This document shows positions 46,676-56,416 of a stretch of 64,000 nt of DNA, piece after piece. Origin of the DNA: Cellvibrio sp. (lineage in GTDB: Bacteria; Pseudomonadota; Gammaproteobacteria; Pseudomonadales; Cellvibrionaceae); contig JADJRD010000006.1 in NCBI GenBank assembly GCA_016712405.1, forward strand, positions 33,417 through 97,416. The letters run 5' to 3'. A program made the translations under genes and the position numbers. The notes under the pieces are model-generated. The model had not been told where the DNA came from. It did no database searches and saw only the letters and a program-made list of their open reading frames with translations. Every line of letters starts with the position of its first letter. The stretch's first letter is position 1.

Positions 46676-47446
46676 TTATCGAACTATGCCGCGTGTTGAA
46701 GTCTCAAGTGAAGTAATGAGCGGCCCCAATGCGGCGCACTCCTGCTGTTGCAGCTTAAGCTCAATCAAGGCTTCATCCAAAGTCAACCCACGACGATAAA
46801 TCGTTTTATAAGCTTTACTTAAAATAGCCAAATCTTCTTTGGTAAAACCGCGACGACGCAAACCTTCCAAATTAATATTTTTTGCCTCAGCTGGGTTGCC
46901 ATTCACCATCATATACGCTGGCACATCTTTGCCAATGGCAGTGCCCATTCCAGAAAAGCTGTGCATACCAATTTTGCAAAATTGATGAACTAAAGTAAAT
47001 CCACCTAATATGGCCCAATCATCAATATGAACATGACCCGCCAAAGCAGAGTTGTTAACTAAAATACAATTATTGCCAATAACACTATCATGACCTACAT
47101 GCACATAAGCCATTAACAAATTATTATCGCCGATAGTCGTTTCGTGACGATCTTGAACTGTGCCGCGATGAATAGTGACACCTTCGCGAATGACATTGTT
47201 GTCACCCATCACAAAACGCGTTGCTTCACCTTTATATTTTAAATCTGGCGTGTCTTCACCCAATGTTGAAAATTGATAAATGCGATTGTTTTTACCGATC
47301 TTTGTAGGACCTTTAATAATCACATGCGAAGCAATAATAGTCCCTTCACCAATTTCGACATCTGCACCAATAATAGTCCAAGGACCGATTTCAACATTGG
47401 CTGCAATTTTTGCACTGGGGTGAATAATGGCTTGTGAGTCAATCAA
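46676..47446 (-). CDS. lpxA: UDP-N-acetylglucosamine acyltransferase
   Basis: The 256-residue left-handed beta-helix enzyme adds the first hydroxyacyl chain in lipid A synthesis. Hexapeptide repeats fill the N-terminal two thirds. The catalytic histidine lies in AYVHVGHDSVIGNN, and VTIHRGTVQDRHETTIGDNN and GLRRRGFTKEDL are family blocks. The start is a TTG at 47446 giving IDSQAIIHPSAKI, which aligns with the E. coli start; no in-frame ATG lies upstream and AGAGA precedes the TTG. TTG is rare and could keep expression low. Confidence 0.96.
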   Translation of the reverse strand: MIDSQAIIHPSAKIAANVEIGPWTIIGADVEIGEGTIIASHVIIKGPTKIGKNNRIYQFSTLGEDTPDLKYKGEATRFVMGDNNVIREGVTIHRGTVQDRHETTIGDNNLLMAYVHVGHDSVIGNNCILVNNSALAGHVHIDDWAILGGFTLVHQFCKIGMHSFSGMGTAIGKDVPAYMMVNGNPAEAKNINLEGLRRRGFTKEDLAILSKAYKTIYRRGLTLDEALIELKLQQQECAALGPLITSLETSTRGIVR

Positions 47447-47490
47447 AATTAAATCTCTATCTATACGAAAATGCAGGGTTGCTGTGCAAA

Positions 47491-47928
47491 TTACACTTTT
47501 CTGTCAGCGCACATAATGGTTGCAGATGCCGCTAAAACTCCATCCACTGTTGCCTTACATTCAAACTTCCAGATTCCACGCTTTTCTGACACAACCCGTG
47601 ATTCAATTTGCAATCTATCTCCAGGCACCACTTGTCTTTTGAACCGAACATCATCTACTGCAGCAAACAAATACAAAGATCCATCTTGGGGTTTTTTATT
47701 CATGGTTTTGAAACCCAAAATACCGGATGCTTGCGCCATTGCCTCAATAATCATTACCCCAGGAAAAATAGGAGCCTGAGGAAAATGCCCATTAAAAACA
47801 TCTTCATTTGCAGTAATGTTTTTGTAAGCCACTATAGACTCACCTTCAACCAACTCAACCACCCGATCAATCAACAGAAATGGATAGCGATGGGGTAAAT
47901 ATTCTTTAATTTCGTTTATATCCATCAT
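47491..47928 (-). CDS. fabZ: 3-Hydroxyacyl-ACP dehydratase FabZ
   Basis: The 145-residue hot-dog enzyme dehydrates hydroxyacyl-ACP in fatty-acid elongation and competes with LpxA for hydroxymyristoyl-ACP. The active-site histidine lies in NGHFPQAPIFPGVMIIEAMA, with the catalytic Glu in the same block; LPHRYPFLLIDRV precedes it. ATG 47928 has GAGG 9 nt upstream, and the next codon is also ATG. The frame open to 47955 would abut the lpxD stop and is not used. It sits between lpxD and lpxA as in E. coli. Confidence 0.96.
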   Translation of the reverse strand: MMDINEIKEYLPHRYPFLLIDRVVELVEGESIVAYKNITANEDVFNGHFPQAPIFPGVMIIEAMAQASGILGFKTMNKKPQDGSLYLFAAVDDVRFKRQVVPGDRLQIESRVVSEKRGIWKFECKATVDGVLAASATIMCADRKV

Positions 47929-47955
47929 CTGAAAACGCCTCAATAAAACCTGCAA

Positions 47956-48975
47956 TTACAATTTTTTTTCGCGCTCAAGTCTGAGCAAACGATTTGCCAT
48001 CTCATCTAACTGTCGAAAACGCGCCGCGTTTTTTCGCCAATCTTTAGTATTCGTCATAGCAGTACCGGACGAATAGGACCCAGCTTGAGTAATGGAAGAT
48101 GTCACAAGGCTCATGGCGGTAATATGAACTTTATCCGCTATTTCCAAATGACCCACAATCCCCACTGCGCCGGCTATAGTACACTGACTGCCGATAACAG
48201 TGCTGCCCGCAATTGCAGTATGACCTGCAATTGCAGTGTTCCGACCAATTTTGACATTGTGTGCAATCTGCACCAAATTATCGATAATCACTCCATCTTC
48301 GATGACAGTATCTTCCAAGGCTCCACGATCTATACAGGTATTTGCACCTATTTCCACCCTGTCACCTATGATGACACCACCCAATTGATGGATCTTTAAC
48401 CATCCGTCTGATGTAGGCGCAAATCCAAAACCATCTGCACCTATAACACAACCACTGTGTAGCAAGCACCGACCACCAATTTTTATTCCATGATAAACGG
48501 TGACATTTGGCATTAACTCAGTGTGCGCACCAATCTCAGTATCTGCACCCAAATAGCAACCCGCACCAATGACAACATTATCGCCCAAAACAACACCATC
48601 ACTAATTACTGCTTTAGGGCCAATGCTAATGTTATTACCTATTTTTGCTTTTTCACTCACTGTTGCATCAGGATGTATTGCAGGCAAAGGCAAAATTCTA
48701 GTTGCAAACACCTCAGTTAATTTGGCGTAGGCTTCATAGGGTTTGGCAACAATCAGCTTGTTCCCCAAAAAATCATCTGCCAAAGCAGCGTTTATCAGCA
48801 CTGCCCCAGCAGCGGTAGTTGAAAGGTATTTTTTATAAACCGGATTAGCAATAAAACTAATATGATGTTTTTCTGCTGATTGCAAACTGGCTAGTCCATT
48901 AACCACATAAAACTCGTCTCCATGCAACTCGCCATCAATCAACTGAGCAACTTCTCTCAAGCTGTAGGAGCGCAT
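47956..48975 (-). CDS. lpxD: UDP-3-O-acylglucosamine N-acyltransferase
   Basis: The 339-residue enzyme adds the N-linked hydroxyacyl chain in lipid A synthesis (E. coli LpxD 341). An N-terminal uridine-binding domain (residues 1-100) precedes a hexapeptide beta-helix. The catalytic histidine lies in DNLVQIAHNVKIGRNTAIAG, and HQLGGVIIGDRVEIGANT is typical. It begins MRSYSLREVAQLIDG at the ATG at 48975. It follows skp by 14 nt. Confidence 0.97.
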   Translation of the reverse strand: MRSYSLREVAQLIDGELHGDEFYVVNGLASLQSAEKHHISFIANPVYKKYLSTTAAGAVLINAALADDFLGNKLIVAKPYEAYAKLTEVFATRILPLPAIHPDATVSEKAKIGNNISIGPKAVISDGVVLGDNVVIGAGCYLGADTEIGAHTELMPNVTVYHGIKIGGRCLLHSGCVIGADGFGFAPTSDGWLKIHQLGGVIIGDRVEIGANTCIDRGALEDTVIEDGVIIDNLVQIAHNVKIGRNTAIAGHTAIAGSTVIGSQCTIAGAVGIVGHLEIADKVHITAMSLVTSSITQAGSYSSGTAMTNTKDWRKNAARFRQLDEMANRLLRLEREKKL

Positions 48976-48989
48976 GGAGTCAATCTTGC

Positions 48990-49502
48990 TTATTTAGTTT
49001 GATTAATCAGATCGACTACTTTTTTCGTGTAATCAAGCTTAGGATCCATTTGCACCAAAGTTCTTGGATTAACCACCATCGCAATATTTTCGGCAGCAAT
49101 GATTTGTTTCAGCGCAGCATCAAATTTGGGAGCAATTTCTTTATACAATTCTTGACGCACCGCTAACTCAGACTCCTCTAATTTTTTATTTTGGATTTGA
49201 AAATCCTGCACAAGAGTTTGCAGCTTTTTAATATTGGCGTCTCTTTGTTCCTTACTCCAGGTCAAACCATCTTTCTTCTCCAATGCCTGCAAATTTTTAA
49301 TCTCTGCCATTTTTAAATCAGCAGTAGATTTAATCGTCAATAGCTCTGGATTAGCTTTGAATTTTTCGATTTTTGCTTTAGCAATATTAGTTGAAAAAAT
49401 AACCGCTTCTGGATCAACCGCCACTATTTTAGTCTGTGCGTTCGCACCAACAGCTAATAAGCTTAACAACGCCGCAATAACAAACTTCTCAATACTCGAC
49501 AC
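48990..49502 (-). CDS. skp: Skp/OmpH-family periplasmic chaperone
   Basis: The 170-residue protein has a signal peptide (FVIAALLSLLAVGANA, cleavage before QTKIV) and a long helical middle that forms the tentacles of the trimeric chaperone holding unfolded outer-membrane proteins. Sequence identity to E. coli Skp looks low, but position after bamA and helical layout agree. The start is GTG at 49502 with GAGGAT 6-7 nt upstream. It lies between bamA and lpxD. Confidence 0.93.
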   Translation of the reverse strand: MSSIEKFVIAALLSLLAVGANAQTKIVAVDPEAVIFSTNIAKAKIEKFKANPELLTIKSTADLKMAEIKNLQALEKKDGLTWSKEQRDANIKKLQTLVQDFQIQNKKLEESELAVRQELYKEIAPKFDAALKQIIAAENIAMVVNPRTLVQMDPKLDYTKKVVDLINQTK

Positions 49503-49530
49503 AATAATATCCTCAGCAAATTAGTAAAAA

Positions 49531-52158
49531 TTAAAAGGTTTGACCCATAGTAAATTGGAACCGCTCATCATCGTCAAACTCACCTATTTTAAGTGGCTTA
49601 GCGTAACTGAACGTCATAGGTCCAAACCCAGAAATCCAAGTAAGCCCAACACCAACAGATGACCGAATCTCATCCAAACTCACATCATAACAGTTTATCT
49701 GATTAGCCCCACAGTCAGTATCAAACACATTGCCTGCATCCAGAAATAAACTGCTTTGCACAGAACGCTGATCTTTTAAGAATGGTAATGGAAACAAAAT
49801 TTCCGCACCACCTTGAATCAACACATTGCCACCAAATGCACCTCGACTACGACCAATTTGAGTGGAGCTTCCTGGTGTTTTTACTAACTGTCCTTCGGCA
49901 CAAGAGAGCTCAACAATTTGACTGGTACACAGAATATAGGCTGCCTGCGATTCCTCGCCTGCGTCTTTCTTGCCATTTGCATTGAGATCATCCCAAACAA
50001 CAGGAACAACATACTCATTGTAACGAGGAGAACCTAAAGGTCCGAGCGTGCTACGCTCAAAACCTCTTACCGAGCCCAAGCCACCCGCATAGTAGTGCTC
50101 AAAGAATGGCAATTCATCTAAATCACCGTAAGCTGCTGCATATCCCAAATCAGCTCGCAATTTTAACGTTAACGAATTTGTTAAAGGGAAATAAGTTTGG
50201 CCTGTATAATTGATTTTGTAGTAACTTAAGTCACCAACAGGCAATGTAATTTCAGCAGACAGGCTTTGTGCCGCTCCTCTGTCCGGAAGAATGCCCTTGT
50301 TTAAGGTCGATCGACGCCAACTAAAACTCATTTGAACATCATTGAATTCGTTTCCATGACGATCAAGGAATCCTGGCTTACCGACCATTGAATCGTCCCA
50401 ATTACGCAACTCAAAAGTACCTAACGGAGAATCCAACCCAGCCGCATCACGCCTTTCTTTTTCTTTAAATTGATCGTAATTGAGGTATTTAATTTCTGAA
50501 TTCCAAAAAGGTGAGCGCATTACCTCTTGGGCGGAATATTGTGTAGGCTCAACCTCAAGATTACGAAAACCCACTTCAAAACCGATTCTTTCTACATCAG
50601 AAATAGGGTATCCAAATATCATCTTGGCGCCATAGGTATTGGTACTGTAGGGGCTGATATAGCTCAAATCACTCTCTACAAAATACATGTTAACGCCACG
50701 GCTCACTCCATCAGCTGTGAAATAGGGATCGTTATAAGAAAAGTTATAAGATGTTTGATATTTATTTTGACTAAAATTAAAGCCAACCATTTTGCCAGTA
50801 CCAAACCAGTTACTTTGTGTGACATTAGCCGAATACATCAAGCCATAAACTTCACCATAACCAATTTGCAACCCCATACTGCCGCTAGGCTGCTCTTCAA
50901 CTGTGTATTCAACGTCAACTTGATCCGATGTGCCAGGGACTTCTTTATTTTCGACTTTGACTTCTTTGAAAAAACCTAAACGCTCCAAACGCACTTTAGA
51001 AAATTCAATTTGTGATGAATTTGCAGAACCGCCTTCCATTTGCCGCATTTCACGCCGCAACACCTCATCAAGCGTTTTAATATTACCTTTGAAATCAATT
51101 CGATTAACATAAGCACGTTTTCCAGGCTCAATTAAATAGGTAATTTTAACGGTTTTATCTGCCTCATTGATCTCTGTAATACCTTCAACCTTAGCGAAGG
51201 TATAACCTTGATTACCTAGAACTTTCGTAACCATCTCTTCTGATGTAGTCATTAATATTTGTGAAAACTCATCAGCTTTTTTAGTTAATAACAACAGCCT
51301 GACAACAGACTCATCCAAGACGGGATCACCGGCTAACTCGACCTCACTAATTTTGTAAATATCCCCTTCAGTCACATTGATGGTGACAAATATTTTTTCT
51401 TTATTGGGGCTCAATGAAATTTGCGAAGAATCGACTTTGAATTTTAAATAACCGCGATCCAAATAATGTGATTCCAAAGCCTCTAAATCACCTTTCATTT
51501 TTTCTTTGTTGTATTTGTCATTCCCTGATAACCAAGACCAAAATCCAGAGCTTTTCAACTCAAACAAATCCAGCAATTCATTCTCTTTAAAAACAGTATT
51601 ACCAACAAGATTAATTTGTTTAATGCGCGAGGGACTACCCTCATGAACAGTAACCGTAATTTTGACCTGATTGCGAGGCAAATCTTTGACTTTTAACTTG
51701 ACGTTTGCGCCATAACGACCCTGATTAACATATTCTCGAACCAGAGATTGGGAAATGCCTTCAAGTGTTGCACGTTTGAATATTTGACCTTCTGATAAAT
51801 TATTTTCTTTCAAGCTATCCATCAGATTTTCTGTTTTGATAGCTTTGTTGCCCTTGAGTACAATTTTGTTGATTGCAGGACGCTCTTTAATCACCAGCAC
51901 TAACACTTCGCCATCGCGTTTAATTGCAACATCAGCAAAAAAACCAACCTTAAATAATTCACGCGTAGCATTTTGGATATCGTCTTGAGTGACAGTGTCG
52001 CCCACTCTAATAGGCAAGGCACTAAAGACAGTTCCTGCAGAGACCCTTTGTAGGCCCTCTACCCGAATATCGCTGATACGGAAAGATTGCGCATAAACAG
52101 CAAAGGATAAGCACAACAGGATTACACCACAAAAAAGTCGAATTAACGCTTGCATCAT
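49531..52158 (-). CDS. bamA: Outer-membrane protein assembly factor BamA
   Basis: The 875-residue protein inserts beta-barrel proteins into the outer membrane. A signal peptide (ALIRLFCGVILLCLSFAVYA) is followed by five POTRA domains (about 25-425) and a 16-strand barrel. The lid loop motif GLGSVRGFERSTLGP is near residues 690-704. The protein ends with phenylalanine (FTMGQTF), as expected for barrels. It is longer than E. coli BamA (810), partly through a surface-loop insert that contains DLNANGKKDAGE (residues 724-735), a canonical EF-hand-like loop, and two cysteine pairs. ATG 52158 is chosen because it starts the signal peptide; the ribosome-binding site is weak. It lies downstream of rseP. 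Confidence 0.96.
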   Translation of the reverse strand: MMQALIRLFCGVILLCLSFAVYAQSFRISDIRVEGLQRVSAGTVFSALPIRVGDTVTQDDIQNATRELFKVGFFADVAIKRDGEVLVLVIKERPAINKIVLKGNKAIKTENLMDSLKENNLSEGQIFKRATLEGISQSLVREYVNQGRYGANVKLKVKDLPRNQVKITVTVHEGSPSRIKQINLVGNTVFKENELLDLFELKSSGFWSWLSGNDKYNKEKMKGDLEALESHYLDRGYLKFKVDSSQISLSPNKEKIFVTINVTEGDIYKISEVELAGDPVLDESVVRLLLLTKKADEFSQILMTTSEEMVTKVLGNQGYTFAKVEGITEINEADKTVKITYLIEPGKRAYVNRIDFKGNIKTLDEVLRREMRQMEGGSANSSQIEFSKVRLERLGFFKEVKVENKEVPGTSDQVDVEYTVEEQPSGSMGLQIGYGEVYGLMYSANVTQSNWFGTGKMVGFNFSQNKYQTSYNFSYNDPYFTADGVSRGVNMYFVESDLSYISPYSTNTYGAKMIFGYPISDVERIGFEVGFRNLEVEPTQYSAQEVMRSPFWNSEIKYLNYDQFKEKERRDAAGLDSPLGTFELRNWDDSMVGKPGFLDRHGNEFNDVQMSFSWRRSTLNKGILPDRGAAQSLSAEITLPVGDLSYYKINYTGQTYFPLTNSLTLKLRADLGYAAAYGDLDELPFFEHYYAGGLGSVRGFERSTLGPLGSPRYNEYVVPVVWDDLNANGKKDAGEESQAAYILCTSQIVELSCAEGQLVKTPGSSTQIGRSRGAFGGNVLIQGGAEILFPLPFLKDQRSVQSSLFLDAGNVFDTDCGANQINCYDVSLDEIRSSVGVGLTWISGFGPMTFSYAKPLKIGEFDDDERFQFTMGQTF

Positions 52159-52218
52159 ATTATGTGTTCTATTAAACGAAAATTTACACGTTTTAAACAA
52201 AACGGCATGGATTAAAAA

Positions 52219-53610
52219 TTAAGGTCTTGTCAGATCGTTGTACAGAGCAAAAAAGGTCAGGCTAATAATCAACACAAACCCTAATTGGTATCCCCAGTTC
52301 TGAACCCTGTCGGACACCGGTTTTCCACGAATTACTTCAATCAAACAATAAAATAAATGTCCACCATCCAATACCGGGATGGGCAAGAGGTTAAAAATAG
52401 CCAGAGAAATACTGACCATCACCAAAAATGCCACAAAGCTTTCCAGCCCACCCTTGGCCGAAGAGCCCGCCACCTTAGCAATGGTTACGGGTCCACTCAA
52501 GTTCTTAGTGGAAATTTCTCCAACAATTAACTTCTTGATTGACAAAAGCAAAAAGCTAGAAGTATTCCAAGTCTTTTCAACGGCTCTGATAAAAGCGCCC
52601 GGAATTGAATAATCAGCGGTTCTGAAGAGGGATTTATCGAGAGCATCAGGTGCAAAACCCATCCCTACACGACCATAAGATGGAGAACTCAGATCAAAAC
52701 CTAACGACCGCAGGAATTGACGAAACCCACTGGTAAAGACTAGTTCTGGGGTAACACTGATATCGATTAGTTTTTTGTTACGCTCGACCTTAACCACGAC
52801 CTGCTTTTCTGGACTTGCCTGAATGATCTCAACCCATTCCCTGTAATCGTTAATAGGTTTATCAGCAACACTAAGGATCTTATCGCCCATTCGAAAACCC
52901 GCTTTTTCTGCAGCAGACCCTTTATCCATTTCACCCACTATAGGTGCAATCGGGAAATACAGTTCCAATCCCAAGCCCTTTATCGGATCAGGCTCTGCAT
53001 CAGCCTTTAGCCAATTCTCTATTTTCCCTACAAGTTTATATTGGTAAGTCGAATCTGGGTAAACCACTGTAACCTCTAGATCGCCAGTCTCACCCAATCG
53101 TTCTGCCAGTGCTCGATTTAACTCTCCCCAGGTAGGAGTTGGAACACCATCTACAGCAACAATTTCTTGCTTTGCCTCTATTCCCAATTGTTCAGCAACA
53201 GAGTTAGGTAGAACCTTATTCACTTTAGGGATAAGCCCTTCCTCCCCATTCAATAGTGAACCCCAAAGCAACAGCACAGCAAAAATAATATTGGCTATTG
53301 GCCCTGCAGCCACAATCGCCATGCGTTTCCACACAGATTGATTGTTAAACGCAAAAGGCTTTTCGGATTCAGTGACGCCCCCTTCCCTTTCATCCAGCAT
53401 TTTGACGTAACCACCTAGTGGCAGAGCCGAAAGACTGTATTCAGTCCCTTGCTTATCTGTTCTCGACCAAAGAGTCTGACCAAAGCCAATCGAAAACCGA
53501 AGGACTTTTACACCACAGCGACGCGCCACATAAAAGTGACCAAACTCATGTACCGCCACCAAAATAATCAGCGCAACCAAAAACGAGAGGACGGTTTGTA
53601 GAATTCCCAC
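52219..53610 (-). CDS. rseP: RseP site-2 intramembrane protease
   Basis: The 463-residue inner-membrane metalloprotease releases the sigma-E anti-sigma factor and clears signal-peptide remnants. The zinc motif HEFGH is in the first helix (LIILVAVHEFGHFYVARRCG), two PDZ domains occupy about residues 115-310, and the third zinc ligand lies in NLLPIPVLDGGHLF near the C-terminus. Four membrane segments are visible. The start is GTG 53610 with AGGAG 6 nt before it. It overlaps the lipid cluster between dxr (2 nt away) and bamA. Confidence 0.97.
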   Translation of the reverse strand: MGILQTVLSFLVALIILVAVHEFGHFYVARRCGVKVLRFSIGFGQTLWSRTDKQGTEYSLSALPLGGYVKMLDEREGGVTESEKPFAFNNQSVWKRMAIVAAGPIANIIFAVLLLWGSLLNGEEGLIPKVNKVLPNSVAEQLGIEAKQEIVAVDGVPTPTWGELNRALAERLGETGDLEVTVVYPDSTYQYKLVGKIENWLKADAEPDPIKGLGLELYFPIAPIVGEMDKGSAAEKAGFRMGDKILSVADKPINDYREWVEIIQASPEKQVVVKVERNKKLIDISVTPELVFTSGFRQFLRSLGFDLSSPSYGRVGMGFAPDALDKSLFRTADYSIPGAFIRAVEKTWNTSSFLLLSIKKLIVGEISTKNLSGPVTIAKVAGSSAKGGLESFVAFLVMVSISLAIFNLLPIPVLDGGHLFYCLIEVIRGKPVSDRVQNWGYQLGFVLIISLTFFALYNDLTRP

Positions 53611-53612
53611 AC

Positions 53613-54833
53613 TTATCTCCTGAACTGCCTGACCAATTGCCCTGCCATTTGGCGGGCTTGTTGATCGGCAAATTGGACATGAGACACATCAGAGGGTTCA
53701 GTAATCGAAGACTTTTCCATTACCCCCGCAATAACCTCAGCAATTTGGTTGAATCCCAATTGGCGATTTAAAAAAGCCTCCACCGCCACTTCATTGGCTG
53801 CATTCAAAATGGCCGGTGCAGTTCCCGCTGTTTTTGCAGCAGTTTCTGCTAATGCCAAACAGGGAAAACGTTGATAATCGGGTGCGGAAAAATCCAGGCG
53901 CGCAGTGGCAATTAAATCCAGACTGGCCACCCCTGATTCGATTCGTTCAGGCCAAGCCAATGCATGAGCTATGGGTGTGCGCATATCGGGGTTTCCCATC
54001 TGCGCCAACACCGAACCATCCACATACTCCACCATAGAATGAATAACACTTTGGGGATGAATCACTACCTGAATCTGTTCAGGTTTAGCATTGAATAACC
54101 AGCAAGCTTCTATCAGCTCTAATCCCTTATTTAACATTGTGGCCGAATCAACCGAAATCTTTTTACCCATACTCCAATTGGGATGAGCACAGGCCTGTTC
54201 GGGCGTGACATTGTTCAATTCAGATAAAGCGGTATTTCTGAAAGGGCCGCCTGATGCGGTGAGTAAAATTTTTCTCACACCTAAACCACTTGGGCTTGTT
54301 GATAAATCTGCGGTGCGATGGTTTGGCAAACACTGAAATATGGCGTTATGTTCACTATCAATCGGCAACAAAGTTGCTTTATGTTCAATCACAGCTTGAG
54401 TAAATAAACCACCCGCCATCACCAAGGATTCTTTATTGGCTAGTAGAACTTTTTTGCCGGATTTAACGGCCGCCATTGTCGGCAATAAACCTGCAGCTCC
54501 GACAATTGCAGCCATCACAAGATCAACCTCAGCAGCCGAAGCCACTTGAGACAAAGCATCAACCCCCGTCAACACCTCTGTCGGGCACTGATGTTTTTTT
54601 AATTCCGATTGCAAATCAGCTGCATGAGTTGAATTCACCAAAACCGCATAACGAGGCCGATGCTCTAAACATTGAATTGCCAAAAGCTGCCAACGTTTAT
54701 CCGCCGTCAATGCAAATACTTGATATTTATCCCGATGACGAGAAAGCACATCCAAAGTACTAACACCTATGGACCCTGTCGCACCTAGAACAGTAATTTG
54801 CTGAAGATCGGATTTTTTCAGATTAAGCATCAT
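53613..54833 (-). CDS. dxr: 1-Deoxy-D-xylulose 5-phosphate reductoisomerase
   Basis: The 406-residue NADPH enzyme makes 2-C-methyl-erythritol 4-phosphate, the committed step of the MEP isoprenoid pathway that supplies undecaprenyl phosphate. The NADPH motif is ITVLGATGSIGVSTLDVL; LLANKESLVMAG and the metal-site region DSEHNAIFQCL follow, with SMGKKISVDSATMLNKGLE later. It starts at a TGATG overlap with the cdsA stop; a second ATG follows directly. Length is as in E. coli (398). Confidence 0.97.
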   Translation of the reverse strand: MMLNLKKSDLQQITVLGATGSIGVSTLDVLSRHRDKYQVFALTADKRWQLLAIQCLEHRPRYAVLVNSTHAADLQSELKKHQCPTEVLTGVDALSQVASAAEVDLVMAAIVGAAGLLPTMAAVKSGKKVLLANKESLVMAGGLFTQAVIEHKATLLPIDSEHNAIFQCLPNHRTADLSTSPSGLGVRKILLTASGGPFRNTALSELNNVTPEQACAHPNWSMGKKISVDSATMLNKGLELIEACWLFNAKPEQIQVVIHPQSVIHSMVEYVDGSVLAQMGNPDMRTPIAHALAWPERIESGVASLDLIATARLDFSAPDYQRFPCLALAETAAKTAGTAPAILNAANEVAVEAFLNRQLGFNQIAEVIAGVMEKSSITEPSDVSHVQFADQQARQMAGQLVRQFRR

Positions 54834-55690
54834 CAGCCTGGAACACCTGCAGCACCAAACAAACCGCTAGTCATTAAAGCCAAAGCAAAAACCGGGGCGC
54901 CTGCTGTCACTCCATCAACACGATCAAGAATACCTCCATGCCCAGGCAGAATAGTGCCGCTATCTTTCACACCAGCATGACGCTTAACCATAGACTCAAG
55001 CAAATCACCCAAGACTGAAATCAAGCTGGTCGGAATCACCACAGCCAAAACCAACGCTGGCGATAGGTTAAAACTGAAAACCAAGACTAATGCCAACAAC
55101 AGATTACTTATTAATCCCCCCGCAAAACCTTCCCAGGTTTTTCCAGGGCTGACGTGAATTGCCAACTTACGTTTGCCAAAACGACGACCGGCGAAATAAC
55201 CACCGGTATCAGCAACAGCCACCACTAGAGACAACAAAATAATCAACCAATGTCCTTCTGCTTGTTGACGCACATAAACCAAAGCAACCCAGGTTGGAAT
55301 TAGAACAAACAATCCCATTAACAAACGCAGAAATTTATTCCCCCACAAAATAGCACTGGAGGGATACCCCTGAACCAACAACAAGGCTACCGCCCAAAAA
55401 CTGCAGCCAATAATTAATAATTGCTGTACCGCTTCCAGATCCAAATGAGGTGAAGCCTCACCCGAGAAACCTATCCACCAGGAAACGCCCAACAAATAAC
55501 CACCCATCACTAATGCGTATAGCAGTCGCAACCAAATTTGGCGGACACTCGACAATGCTGCCCACTCCCAAGCACCTATCAACACTACCGCCGCCATAAA
55601 AAACGCGAAATAACCGGAAGGCAATACAAACAATGCCGATAAAAAAATCGCGGTGATAATTAATGCGGTAATCACGCGTTGTTTAAGCAT
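54833..55690 (-). CDS. cdsA: Phosphatidate cytidylyltransferase
   Basis: The 285-residue integral membrane enzyme makes CDP-diacylglycerol, precursor of all phospholipids. About eight membrane helices are visible. The C-terminal signature SLISVLGDLLESMVKRHAGVKDSG, followed by LPGHGGILDRVDGV, matches the family pattern. An earlier VSPGKTWEGFAGG is also typical. It overlaps uppS upstream by 8 nt and dxr downstream by 1 nt, in the uppS-cdsA-dxr order found in pseudomonads. Confidence 0.97.
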   Translation of the reverse strand: MLKQRVITALIITAIFLSALFVLPSGYFAFFMAAVVLIGAWEWAALSSVRQIWLRLLYALVMGGYLLGVSWWIGFSGEASPHLDLEAVQQLLIIGCSFWAVALLLVQGYPSSAILWGNKFLRLLMGLFVLIPTWVALVYVRQQAEGHWLIILLSLVVAVADTGGYFAGRRFGKRKLAIHVSPGKTWEGFAGGLISNLLLALVLVFSFNLSPALVLAVVIPTSLISVLGDLLESMVKRHAGVKDSGTILPGHGGILDRVDGVTAGAPVFALALMTSGLFGAAGVPG

Positions 55691-56414
55691 GTTCGCCTGC
55701 CTCGATTTGATCGCCCGTCATGCCGAAACGACGTTGGCGCTGATAGAAACTTTCCGTTGCTTTTTTTAATTCTTCGCCATCAAAATCCGGCCATAGTTTT
55801 TCGCTGAAATAAAGTTCAGCGTAAGCGGCTTGCCAAAGTAAAAAATTAGAAATACGAATTTCTCCGCCCGTCCGAATTAATAAATCCAGTGGGGGCAAAT
55901 CACGCATGGAAATATGTTGACCCAATAAATCTTCGTTAATTGCATCAGCAGTTAATTCGCCCACTGCAATTTTTTCTGCAAGAATTTTTGCAGCATTGGC
56001 TATATCCCAACGACCACCATAATCGGCTGCAATGACCAAGGTAGTTAAACCACCTGCGGTAAGCTTTTCTGCATCCGCAATCGCTTTTTGAATTGCAGGA
56101 CTAAAACGTTCACGATTGCCAATCACGCGCAAAGCGACGTTTTTTTTCTTCAAGGCTTTAGCTTCGTTTTTGAGATACAGCAAAAACAATGACATCAGTG
56201 CTTCAACTTCCACAGGAGGCCTGCGCCAGTTTTCACTGCTAAAAGCAAAGACTGTCAGGACTTGAATATTCAATTCCTGACAGGCCGACATCACATCACG
56301 AATACGTTCAACACCGACTTTATGCCCGGAAACTCCCGGCATTCCACGTTGCTTCGCCCAGCGATTGTTGCCATCCATAATAATCGCCACATGGCGAAGA
56401 GACTGTTCGCTCAC
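55683..56414 (-). CDS. uppS: Undecaprenyl diphosphate synthase
   Basis: The 243-residue cis-prenyltransferase makes the C55 lipid carrier for peptidoglycan and O-antigen. The catalytic Asp and diphosphate-binding block HVAIIMDGNNRWAKQRG is at residues 8-24, FAFSSENWRRP near 70-80, and LIRTGGEIRISNFLLWQAAY near the C-terminus. The start is GTG 56414 without a strong ribosome-binding site, 2 nt after the frr stop. It overlaps cdsA by 8 nt. Confidence 0.96.
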   Translation of the reverse strand: MSEQSLRHVAIIMDGNNRWAKQRGMPGVSGHKVGVERIRDVMSACQELNIQVLTVFAFSSENWRRPPVEVEALMSLFLLYLKNEAKALKKKNVALRVIGNRERFSPAIQKAIADAEKLTAGGLTTLVIAADYGGRWDIANAAKILAEKIAVGELTADAINEDLLGQHISMRDLPPLDLLIRTGGEIRISNFLLWQAAYAELYFSEKLWPDFDGEELKKATESFYQRQRRFGMTGDQIEAGEHA

Positions 56415-56416
56415 GC

